From Deltaproteobacteria bacterium (GTDB lineage Bacteria > Bdellovibrionota > O2-12-FULL-43-9 > JACQJE01): DNA of 9,867 nt. Position numbers and translations under genes: made by a program. A model generated the notes under the pieces. It was not told the origin of the DNA. It did no database searches and saw only the letters and a program-made list of their open reading frames with translations. Location of the stretch: contig JACQJE010000108.1 in the NCBI GenBank assembly GCA_016205125.1, forward strand, positions 1 to 9,867, read 5' to 3'. Numbering within the stretch: position 1 is the first letter of the stretch; every line of letters begins with the position of its first letter. Shown here piece by piece: positions 1-6,407 of this stretch.

Positions 1-1
1 C

Positions 2-223
2 GTGAAAAGAGCCATCTTGCACCATGGGGATACTCTCCTGTTAGGGGATACGGAATTGCGTTTCTATTTCCTTTTTTCGGATGAGAAAAGAGCTCTTGGA
101 GAGGTGTCAGCCTTGCTGGCAGATCAGTGGATGAAACTTCGTTTTGCGCCCGGAACGACCGAAAGAAAGATCGAAGAGCTTCTGGTCAACGAGTTAAAAA
201 GTTTGAAGAGAGGATCGGATTGA
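2..223 (+). CDS. C-terminal fragment of a probable FHA-domain protein (5' end outside the window)
   Basis: The frame is already open at the left edge, so the GTG at position 2 is more likely an internal valine codon than a start. The first visible residues, ILHHGDTLLLGDTELRFYF, fit the last strands of a forkhead-associated (FHA) domain, where a turn of the form L-x-x-GD-x-L-x-LG precedes a final beta strand. FHA domains bind phosphothreonine peptides and usually act in signalling or in assembling secretion or cell-envelope machinery. About 45 residues follow the domain, mostly charged and helical, with no recognisable motif. The gene overlaps the start of the downstream hydrolase by 4 nt, so the two are probably co-transcribed and translationally coupled. 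The FHA call rests on a short fragment. The phosphopeptide-binding loops (GR, SxxH, NG) would lie upstream of the window and cannot be checked. Confidence 0.6.
   Translation: MKRAILHHGDTLLLGDTELRFYFLFSDEKRALGEVSALLADQWMKLRFAPGTTERKIEELLVNELKSLKRGSD
208..214 (+). promoter_or_regulatory. Shine-Dalgarno site that fixes the hydrolase start at TTG 220
   Basis: GAGAGGA ends 5 nt before a TTG codon at 220-222, which overlaps the TGA stop (221-223) of the preceding frame as TTGA. The next upstream in-frame ATG (127) would add 31 residues with no family resemblance, encoded entirely inside the preceding gene. The purine-rich site and the stop/start overlap favour TTG 220. Confidence 0.7.
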
Positions 224-1092
224 ATTTACCTCCGGAAAAATTGCATCTTACTACTTCTAAAGAGGGGGTTCATCTTGCCGTTGTGGAACAGGGCGAGGGA
301 AAGCCGCTCGTTTTTTGCTACGGGGCGACATGCGGCCGCTTCCATTGGAAATACCAACTCCAGCATTTTTCTCGTCACTATCAAACGATTGTTGTCGATT
401 ACCGGGGTCACAATTTATCTTCGATGCCTTCAGATTATGAAAAACTGACCATAAAAGGGTGCGCGGCTGATGTGTTGGCAGGGCTCGATGCCCTTGGCAT
501 TGAGCGCGCCGTTTTTTGCGGACACAGCATCGGCGTGAATGTGCTGCTGACTCTCAATGCGATGGCAAAAGAGCGTGTTGCCGGACTCATCCTCGTCTGC
601 GGCTCTCATCACAACCCCTTTCAGATTATGTTCAATACCGAACTCTCCCAAGTTGGATTTGAACTGTTGAAAGCGGCCTATATTTACACGCCGGGTTTTT
701 TTCATAAGGCTTGGAAACGGTTTGTTCCAGCTCAATTTTCTCATTTCCTGGTTTCTCTTTTAGGGTACAACAAGAATCTTGTGCGAAAGTCGGATGTGCA
801 AATGTATGTGGAAGGAGTTGCAAAGCATCATCCTGCCACGATGCTCTATCTGTTACAGGATATGAGCCAGTTCAAGGGAGAGCCGCTTTTCCATCAGATT
901 GATGCCCCCGTATTGATGATTGCAGGGAGCAAAGATCTTGTGACCCCGGTGAGAATTCAGAGAACGATGTGCGAAAAGATCCCCCACGCCGAATATTTTG
1001 AAGTCCCTCTCGGAAGCCATGTGGTCCAGTACGACATGCCCGATGTCATCAACCTCCGAATTGAGAAATTCCTTCGGGACATCGCTTGGTAG
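220..1092 (+). CDS. Alpha/beta hydrolase fold protein
   Basis: From TTG 220 this is a 290-residue single-domain alpha/beta hydrolase, a usual length for the family. The nucleophile elbow is GHSIG, with Ser103 the probable nucleophile. The acid is probably Asp239 in AGSKDLVTP, and the base His267 in LGSHVVQYD. The strand-turn DYRGH (60-64) is the usual segment after strand beta4. The oxyanion loop is unusual: the canonical HG is replaced by YG (CYGATCG, residues 33-39). About 70 residues between the elbow and the acid form a helical cap. No signal peptide is visible, so the protein is probably cytoplasmic. Substrate cannot be told from sequence; esterases, lactonases, haloperoxidase-like enzymes and C-C hydrolases all share this fold. 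It sits directly behind the FHA-domain gene and its stop abuts the rnj stop on the other strand. Confidence 0.88.
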   Translation: MNLPPEKLHLTTSKEGVHLAVVEQGEGKPLVFCYGATCGRFHWKYQLQHFSRHYQTIVVDYRGHNLSSMPSDYEKLTIKGCAADVLAGLDALGIERAVFCGHSIGVNVLLTLNAMAKERVAGLILVCGSHHNPFQIMFNTELSQVGFELLKAAYIYTPGFFHKAWKRFVPAQFSHFLVSLLGYNKNLVRKSDVQMYVEGVAKHHPATMLYLLQDMSQFKGEPLFHQIDAPVLMIAGSKDLVTPVRIQRTMCEKIPHAEYFEVPLGSHVVQYDMPDVINLRIEKFLRDIAW

Positions 1093-2742
1093 TTAAAGAT
1101 CGATGACCATCGGCAGGACGATTGGACTCTGATCAAATTGCTGACGGAAGAAGCGTCGCAGTGCGAGGCGGATATTTTCCTGGACATTCGCGTCTGATTC
1201 CTGAATGTCGATTTTCTTTGCTTCCTCGATCACCAGTTCTTTTGCCTCCTTCATGACATTGGACATCTGATGTTCCAGGACAAATCCCTGAGAGAAGATA
1301 TCGGGGCCCCCCACGATCTCCCCTGTCTGCCCGTTGCGAATCAGGACGACGTAGACAATCCCTGTTTCGGAGAGCTGACGTCTCTGCTTGATGAGAGGAT
1401 GTCCAAGTTTTCCGATCACTGAGCCATCGACAAAAATTCGTTCGAAGTCATAGTGATCGACAATCTGAGCCCCTTCTTTGGAAAATTCGATGATATCGCC
1501 ATCTGTGATGACATGGATATTGGAGGAACGAACACCGCAGAATTCGGCGAGTCTGGAATGTTTCACGAGGTGCCTGTAGTGACCATGGATCGGGATGAAG
1601 TAAGAGGGCTTGGTGAGTTGAAGCATCATCTTCAATTCCTCTTCGTAAGCATGCCCGGAGGCATGAATATTGGAAATCTTTTCATATACGACGTCTGCGC
1701 CCCGCCGGTAGAGGTTATCAATGAGCGTGCTGATTGCCCGTTCGTTTCCGGGGATTGATTTGGATGAGAGGATGACAACGTCTCCCTTTTTGATGACAAC
1801 GTCCCGATGTTCCCCTCTTGCCATCCTGACCAGAGCTGATCTGGGCTCTCCCTGGGATCCTGTGGTGATGATGAGAATTTCATGATCCGGGTATTTTTTC
1901 ACATTTTCCAGAGGAATGAGATCTTCGTTGTCGATAAAGAGGTGTCCTTGGTCGCGGGCGATGCGGGTTGTAGTGAACATGCTTCGTCCATCAAAAGAGA
2001 TTTTCCGGTCGACTTTTTTTGCGAGATTCACGAACTGCTGAATGCGCTGAACGTTGGAAGCAAAGACTGAAACGATGATGCGGCCGCGGTTCTGGTGGAA
2101 AATTCTCTCCAGTTCTTCGAGAATCTCATATTCGGACGTGCTAAATCCACTCCTCTCTACGTTAGTGGAGTCGGAGAGGAGGAGAAAGACCCCCTCTTTT
2201 CCGTAGCTGGCGAAACGATCCAAATTGACCGTTTCACCCCCTACCGGAAAGGGATCGAGTTTAAAATCGCCTGTGTGAATGAGGGTGCCGAGCGGTGTAT
2301 GAATGCCGAGTGAAAAGGCGTCTACAATACTGTGCCGGACTTTGATGAAGTCGATTTTAAACTTTCCGAGTTTGATACTCTCTTCCTCTTCAATCATCTT
2401 CATCCTGGAAGGAGAGAGATTGTGCTCCTTGAATTTCTCCGAGAGGAGTCCGTGGGCGAATCTTGGCGCGTAGATTGGAATGTTAAACTCTTTGAGCAAA
2501 AAAGGGACCCCTCCGATGTGATCCTCGTGTCCGTGAGTAATAATAAGACCGCTGATCTCCTTCTTTGTTTCGCGCAAGTATGAAAAGTCTGGAAGGAGAT
2601 AGTCGATCCCATAGAGGGAGGAGTCGGGGAACATCACACCACAGTCGACAATGAAAAGCTCTTTTTCACTTTCATAGATCATCATGTTCATTCCGATCTC
2701 CCCCAAACCGCCGAGGGGGATTAGGCGAAGTGTGAAGTTCAT
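1093..2742 (-). CDS. rnj: Ribonuclease J (metallo-beta-lactamase / beta-CASP RNase)
   Basis: This 549-residue protein matches RNase J in length and domain order. The N-terminal metallo-beta-lactamase domain carries THGHEDHIGG, with metal ligands His70, His72, Asp74 and His75, then His137 (VRHS) and Asp159 (HTGDF). The beta-CASP insertion includes GSQGEP (295-300) and HASGHA (360-365). The MBL fold then resumes with the last metal-binding segment PIHGHYRH (His386, His388), and a C-terminal domain follows (about 450-549). RNase J combines endonuclease and 5'-3' exonuclease activity in mRNA decay and rRNA or small-RNA processing, usually as a dimer or tetramer in the cytoplasm. The ATG overlaps the TGA of the upstream small exported-protein gene (ATGA, 2742-2739). 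A GAGG about 10 nt upstream is the candidate ribosome site. It appears to be the last gene of the minus-strand cluster. Whether the organism has a second RNase J cannot be seen here. Confidence 0.96.
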   Translation of the reverse strand: MNFTLRLIPLGGLGEIGMNMMIYESEKELFIVDCGVMFPDSSLYGIDYLLPDFSYLRETKKEISGLIITHGHEDHIGGVPFLLKEFNIPIYAPRFAHGLLSEKFKEHNLSPSRMKMIEEEESIKLGKFKIDFIKVRHSIVDAFSLGIHTPLGTLIHTGDFKLDPFPVGGETVNLDRFASYGKEGVFLLLSDSTNVERSGFSTSEYEILEELERIFHQNRGRIIVSVFASNVQRIQQFVNLAKKVDRKISFDGRSMFTTTRIARDQGHLFIDNEDLIPLENVKKYPDHEILIITTGSQGEPRSALVRMARGEHRDVVIKKGDVVILSSKSIPGNERAISTLIDNLYRRGADVVYEKISNIHASGHAYEEELKMMLQLTKPSYFIPIHGHYRHLVKHSRLAEFCGVRSSNIHVITDGDIIEFSKEGAQIVDHYDFERIFVDGSVIGKLGHPLIKQRRQLSETGIVYVVLIRNGQTGEIVGGPDIFSQGFVLEHQMSNVMKEAKELVIEEAKKIDIQESDANVQENIRLALRRFFRQQFDQSPIVLPMVIDL

Positions 2743-3242
2743 TTGCGTTTTGCCTCATGATTTGCGAGAAATTCTCTGGCCCAAAGAACGCCTCTATTGC
2801 CAGAGGGGTTTTTTTTTGCAATTTCTACGATTCTCCGGCTCAAATCGGCTGTTTTATCCAGAAGTGGAAGAGAGAGGTTCTCCTGATGCAGATAGAAGTG
2901 CTCATAATAGGGTTCACCGGCGGTGAGACGCGGCGGAAGATCCCGGATGAGTTCGGCAAGGAGAAGGTGGGTCTGCGCAAAGATATGGATTGTCTTGATC
3001 TGCTCATCCACCGCAAGCTCTTTCAGGAGGGGTTCGTAGAGGGTCAAAAGATGCCGCAATCGCTCTATTCTCCGCTTTGCTGAAGTTAAAGGGGCCTTGT
3101 CACTAATGAGAGGAGTTGTCAGAGGCTTGAGGAGGCCAGGGAGTGAGCGCGCGCTGCGAACCTCCGCTGAAGAATAGAGTAAGCCTGATGAAAGATTCAG
3201 GAGGATGGCGGCGACAAGAGTTGTGAGGGGTAGGCGCATCAT
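2739..3242 (-). CDS. Small exported protein of unknown function
   Basis: This 167-residue protein is not recognised. It starts with a signal-peptide-like segment: a short basic n-region (MMRLP), a hydrophobic core (TTLVAAILLNLSSGLL) and a possible cleavage after SSA near residue 26. The remainder is about 140 residues, rich in Leu, Lys, Arg and Glu, and looks mainly alpha-helical, with amphipathic stretches at about 50-102 and 120-145. There are no cysteines and no obvious catalytic motif, so a periplasmic structural or binding role is possible but unproven. The start overlaps the lytic transglycosylase stop as ATGA (3242-3239). A second ATG follows immediately, so the true start is one of the two. 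No Shine-Dalgarno sequence precedes it, which suggests translation by coupling to the upstream gene. Its own stop overlaps the rnj start in the same way. The position suggests an envelope role linked to the preceding cell-wall genes. Confidence 0.75.
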   Translation of the reverse strand: MMRLPLTTLVAAILLNLSSGLLYSSAEVRSARSLPGLLKPLTTPLISDKAPLTSAKRRIERLRHLLTLYEPLLKELAVDEQIKTIHIFAQTHLLLAELIRDLPPRLTAGEPYYEHFYLHQENLSLPLLDKTADLSRRIVEIAKKNPSGNRGVLWAREFLANHEAKRK

Positions 3243-4738
3243 TGTCGGACAGGGATGGTCAGGATCTGACCGACTCGAATATGGTGTATATTATGGAGCG
3301 CATTGGCGTCGATGATGTCTGAAATGCTTGTATTATAGCGTCTGGCGATGACGGAGAGAGTGTCGCCGCGGCTGACCGTATGAAAATTCTTGCCCTGTTG
3401 TTTGGCATACTTCTCTTTTTCTGGAATTTTGGCATAACTTTCAAGAAACGCAGAGCGCGTTCCTGCAGGGAAGCGAATGGGGTAATTTCTTGGGACGCGG
3501 AGATGTCCTTTCAGTACAGATGTCGTGAATGCGGGGTTCAATTCCGCGAGCGCCATCTTATCGATGCCGGCATGTCTGGAAAGTGTTTCAATGGAGAGGT
3601 AGCGATCGAGGGTGACGACATCAAATGTAGGCGGCGAGTCAGTCTCGACCTCCCCGAAATATTTCTCTTTATCTGCTTCGACTTCAAGCGCGGCTAGAAA
3701 TTCGGCATAGAAATTTTTTGAAGCAAAACCAAACCGCCGGCCGCTGTATTGCCTGATGATAGCTGGAAGATCGGCGGTATTGCACTCCTCAACCGCGCGG
3801 AGCATTCCCGCTGTGCCATGATTATAAGCGGTAACGGCGAGAGGCCAGGATCCAAGGATCTCATAATTTTTTTTGAGGAGCTTGGCCGCGCCTCTGGTGC
3901 TTTCAAGCGGATCGCGTCGTTCGTCAATTGCTTCGTCTATGCGAAGAAAAAGCTTTCCTGTAGAACGCATAAATTGCCAGATTCCTGACGCACCGACTCT
4001 CGAATGCGCGCGAATGTGAAAGCTCGATTCGATAAAGGGGAGTCGCGTCAATTCAATCGGAAGTCCCTCTTCCTGAAAAATTTGTTCCATTGTCCGCAGA
4101 TACTTTCCCGACAATTTAATCCCGTTCATAAAATGGTCTCTCATTCCATATTGGGCCCGGATTCGATTGTGGAAATGAGCATGCAGAAATTTGTCCGGTT
4201 CTTTTATAGGGAGGAATAAGTTGAAAATGCGAAGTTCCTCAGAATCCAGCTGAGAAAGATCAAAATTGGCGGCCTTTGTCTTTTTCGCCAGGGAACGGAG
4301 GATGTAATGATATTTATTCTGGACCTGCTGAAAGCGGATTTTCAAAATACGGCGTCTTTTGTTCGAGCTTATATTTTCCCGACCCACTAAATCAGAAACA
4401 TCGATCGCATCATAAATCAAAAAATAGTCTATATCGTGAAGGACAAGCTGTTTTGAATCGAACTTTGTAAAGATCTGCTTCCAAAATTCGACGCGGTCAG
4501 CCAGTTGCGGCGGCACTTCAAAGTCAGCGTTTTGCGGTGTGAGGGGGCGAAGAAGCCGCTTGAGAAAAGAAAAGCGTGAATCGGGGTGATTGGTTGTGAC
4601 AGCTTTGTTCCCTTCCAGGAGATCTTCAAGAGCGGCTTTATCTCTCTCCGTGGGTCCATTGTCTAATTGATCGAGTTCATCTTCACCGTTGAGCTCTTCC
4701 AGTTCCTTTTCTTCCACGTCGGGAGGAACGGGAATCAT
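3239..4738 (-). CDS. MltD-like membrane-bound/periplasmic lytic murein transglycosylase with LysM domain
   Basis: The 499-residue frame holds a family-1 lytic transglycosylase (SLT) domain at about 215-355. Its catalytic glutamate is probably Glu237 in LPFIESSF, followed by the conserved GASGIWQFM (249-257) and AYNHG (304-308). A degenerate LysM-like segment lies at about 372-425. A clear C-terminal LysM domain spans about 452-497 (HTVSRGDTLSVIARRYN to VGQILTIP). These enzymes cleave the MurNAc-GlcNAc bond with formation of 1,6-anhydroMurNAc, and LysM binds glycan. About 200 residues before SLT are acidic then helical and unassigned. From this ATG there is no signal peptide and only a weak GGA ribosome site, which is odd for a periplasmic enzyme. 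An in-frame signal-peptide-like segment with a TAG codon lies just upstream (4810-4760), so the biologically intended start is probably 4810. The gene lies between dacB and a small exported protein, overlapping the latter by 4 nt. Confidence 0.92.
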   Translation of the reverse strand: MIPVPPDVEEKELEELNGEDELDQLDNGPTERDKAALEDLLEGNKAVTTNHPDSRFSFLKRLLRPLTPQNADFEVPPQLADRVEFWKQIFTKFDSKQLVLHDIDYFLIYDAIDVSDLVGRENISSNKRRRILKIRFQQVQNKYHYILRSLAKKTKAANFDLSQLDSEELRIFNLFLPIKEPDKFLHAHFHNRIRAQYGMRDHFMNGIKLSGKYLRTMEQIFQEEGLPIELTRLPFIESSFHIRAHSRVGASGIWQFMRSTGKLFLRIDEAIDERRDPLESTRGAAKLLKKNYEILGSWPLAVTAYNHGTAGMLRAVEECNTADLPAIIRQYSGRRFGFASKNFYAEFLAALEVEADKEKYFGEVETDSPPTFDVVTLDRYLSIETLSRHAGIDKMALAELNPAFTTSVLKGHLRVPRNYPIRFPAGTRSAFLESYAKIPEKEKYAKQQGKNFHTVSRGDTLSVIARRYNTSISDIIDANALHNIHHIRVGQILTIPVRQ

Positions 4739-4759
4739 CGCTTGTCCAGGCTCAGGTCT

Positions 4760-4810
4760 CTAGATAAGATAGAAAAGAGCAAAAAGAATCGTTCGATTTG
4801 CGCTCTTCAT
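4760..4810 (-). other. Signal-peptide-like leader of the lytic transglycosylase, interrupted by an in-frame TAG
   Basis: An ATG at 4810-4808 opens 16 codons, MKSANRTILFALFYLI, then meets TAG at 4762-4760. The same frame continues with RPEPGQA straight into the Met at 4738 of the lytic transglycosylase, since 4810 and 4738 are 24 codons apart. The 16 residues have the n-region charges (Lys2, Arg6) and a 9-10 residue hydrophobic core typical of a signal peptide. GQA before the next Met would satisfy small residues at -3 and -1. Were the TAG a sense codon, the product would be about 523 residues with an export signal. Alternatives are a nonsense mutation, a base-calling error, a short translated leader with reinitiation at 4738, or readthrough. 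The c-region would be unusually charged (Arg, Glu), which lowers certainty. Confidence 0.6.
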
Positions 4811-4815
4811 CCTGG

Positions 4816-4827
4816 CTCCTACTCCTT
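4816..4827 (-). promoter_or_regulatory. Strong Shine-Dalgarno sites in front of ATG 4810
   Basis: On the minus strand, AAGGAG (4827-4822) and AGGAG (4820-4816) occur in tandem, ending 11 and 5 nt before ATG 4810. By contrast the ATG at 4738 has only GGA 6 nt upstream. This contrast is the main evidence that ribosomes start at 4810, upstream of the TAG. The dacB stop codon lies 32 nt before ATG 4810. Confidence 0.65.
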
Positions 4828-4842
4828 TAGGCAGTCCTCTCT

Positions 4843-6348
4843 CTACTCTTTTAATCGTCGAAAACGAGAAAGAGTTGAGCTGATGCGGTCGATGACCCGG
4901 GCTAAGTTGTAAGAGTCGCCTCTCGCATTGTTGACCATGGTCGAAAATGCGAGGAGTTCACCGCTCTCGGTGAAGAGATAACCGCTCAGGCAGCTTACAC
5001 CATCGAGTGATCCTGTTTTTCCTCTGAGATATCCCTTAAATTGCGAACGGGACAGACGTTCGGAGAGAGTCCCCTCTTCTCCGGGGGCAGTGAGTGCCGC
5101 CATATAGAGAGTGCGGTAGGCAAAGCTGCGATTCATATATTCCAGGAGATGGACAATTTGACCGGGACTTAAGCTGTTTTCACGCGACATCCCCGATCCA
5201 TTGATCAATTTCCAGGATCCTTTGAGGCCGACTTTTTCTCTGAGGAACTGATCGATGGCTTTTAATCCTTTTTCGTATGTGCCGGGGGATCCAAAGCGCT
5301 GAGCCCCTATAGTCAGCAAGAGCTGATCCGCGATCATATTATTGCTGTAATGGTTGAGAGCTGAAAGAATGGCCGCAAGTGACTGAGAAGAGTGAGAGAG
5401 GAACAGGAGTGCTGATTTTGGGACCGTTCCCGCCAGAATTTTCCCTTTCACTTTGATGTTTTGCTGTTCCAGAAATAACCTGAAGTTGTATCCCGCGTAT
5501 AAGGCAGGTTTCGTGATAGAGCGATAGTACACTTCTTCTTTGTTGTCGATGGGAAGCGATCCGGAGATCAAAAGCAGATCACCGTTATGACCCGGCATGC
5601 GGGATACAGCGATGGAATTTCCCTTCTTTTTCTTTTGCCCGCGCGTTGTGAAAGCGCGATTTTCCACCCGGATGTATTCTGATGGCGGATCGACAAAGAG
5701 AAGGGGTGCTTCATTGATGGTTCCCGCCGGTTGAACATAGAGCGTCACCGTGTTGAAATTAAATGAGAGGGCGCCAGCGATGGCATCATGAGCGCGCCCT
5801 TCCCCCGCCATTTTCTCTTCCTCTGGCTGGGGGATGGAAAAAAAGGTATCGTCGACAATGAGATCGCCATCGACTTCTTTAATTTTTTTGCGCCTCAGAG
5901 CGTTCACTAAGGCCCATATATGTTCGGAGACGAGAAGGGGATCCCCCTCTCCCTTCAGGTAGAGATTCCCTTTCACGATTCCTTTCGCATCGGGGAGCGA
6001 ATCTCCCCAGACTTCTGTTTTAAACCGATAGGTCGGACCGAGGATGTCGAGCGCAGCGGCTGTCGTGATCAGCTTGACTGTCGAGGCTGGCGTATAGGGT
6101 TGATCCGCATTATGTTCGAGAAGGACTTCACCTTTGTCCAGGGAAACAACTTTGACGCCGATCGATGAGAAGGGGAATTCTTCTGCGGTGATGATTGCGC
6201 GGATCTGTTTTCCGAGTTCCGCGGGTGAGAAAGCATCTTTGGAAATGTGGGGGGGGCGTGGAACAGCAAAAACCGGGCTTGTCATGCCAATAAGGATACC
6301 AAGCAACCCATATATTTTTACTGCGTTGACTCTCCGTAGCGAAGGCAT
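4843..6348 (-). CDS. dacB: D-alanyl-D-alanine carboxypeptidase/endopeptidase, PBP4 type (peptidase S13)
   Basis: This 501-residue protein is close in size to E. coli DacB. An N-terminal signal peptide (basic MPSLRR, hydrophobic core at about 11-22) ends in VFA, with probable cleavage after Ala28. All three penicillin-binding active-site motifs are present in order: SxxK as Ser89-Thr-Val-Lys92 (PASTVK), SxN as Ser335-Asn-Asn337 (HYSNN), and KTG at 444-446 (RGKTGSLDG). The long gap between the first two motifs holds the extra domains characteristic of class C PBPs. The enzyme trims the terminal D-Ala and cuts DD-crosslinks of peptidoglycan in the periplasm. AGGAGG at 6363-6358, 9 nt before the ATG, supports this start. 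It appears to be the first gene of the cluster that continues with the lytic transglycosylase, an apt pairing because both remodel murein. Confidence 0.95.
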   Translation of the reverse strand: MPSLRRVNAVKIYGLLGILIGMTSPVFAVPRPPHISKDAFSPAELGKQIRAIITAEEFPFSSIGVKVVSLDKGEVLLEHNADQPYTPASTVKLITTAAALDILGPTYRFKTEVWGDSLPDAKGIVKGNLYLKGEGDPLLVSEHIWALVNALRRKKIKEVDGDLIVDDTFFSIPQPEEEKMAGEGRAHDAIAGALSFNFNTVTLYVQPAGTINEAPLLFVDPPSEYIRVENRAFTTRGQKKKKGNSIAVSRMPGHNGDLLLISGSLPIDNKEEVYYRSITKPALYAGYNFRLFLEQQNIKVKGKILAGTVPKSALLFLSHSSQSLAAILSALNHYSNNMIADQLLLTIGAQRFGSPGTYEKGLKAIDQFLREKVGLKGSWKLINGSGMSRENSLSPGQIVHLLEYMNRSFAYRTLYMAALTAPGEEGTLSERLSRSQFKGYLRGKTGSLDGVSCLSGYLFTESGELLAFSTMVNNARGDSYNLARVIDRISSTLSRFRRLKE

Positions 6349-6407
6349 TAAAGTCTCCCTCCTGGAATAAGTGTTCCTCCAAAAATGACATTCGAGGTTT
6401 GAGATCG
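6349..6407 (+). promoter_or_regulatory. Divergent intergenic region between dacB and the solute-binding lipoprotein gene
   Basis: These 59 nt must carry, or lie next to, start signals for both flanking genes because they are transcribed away from each other. They contain the dacB ribosome site (6358-6363, minus strand) and GAGG at 6394-6397 for the plus-strand gene. A short dyad, GGAA-6 nt-TTCC, sits in the middle and could be chance. I could not find a convincing -35/-10 pair on either strand, so promoters may extend into the coding regions. Confidence 0.35.

Noticed and set aside
127..219. Upstream ATG at 127 as the hydrolase start
   Set aside because: It would add 31 residues unlike the family, all inside the preceding gene's frame; TTG 220 has the ribosome site and a stop/start overlap.
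3380..3697. Plus-strand 105-residue frame inside the lytic transglycosylase gene
   Set aside because: It is antisense to a well-supported gene and its cysteine/arginine-rich composition looks like a reverse-strand artefact.
4760..4762. Genome-wide reassignment of TAG to an amino acid
   Set aside because: TAG also ends dacB (4845-4843) and the hydrolase (1090-1092) at positions fitting family lengths, so general recoding is not supported.
6399..6407. TTG 6399 as the solute-binding protein start
   Set aside because: The GAGG ribosome site ends only 1 nt before it; ATG 6408 has proper spacing and gives a normal lipoprotein signal length.
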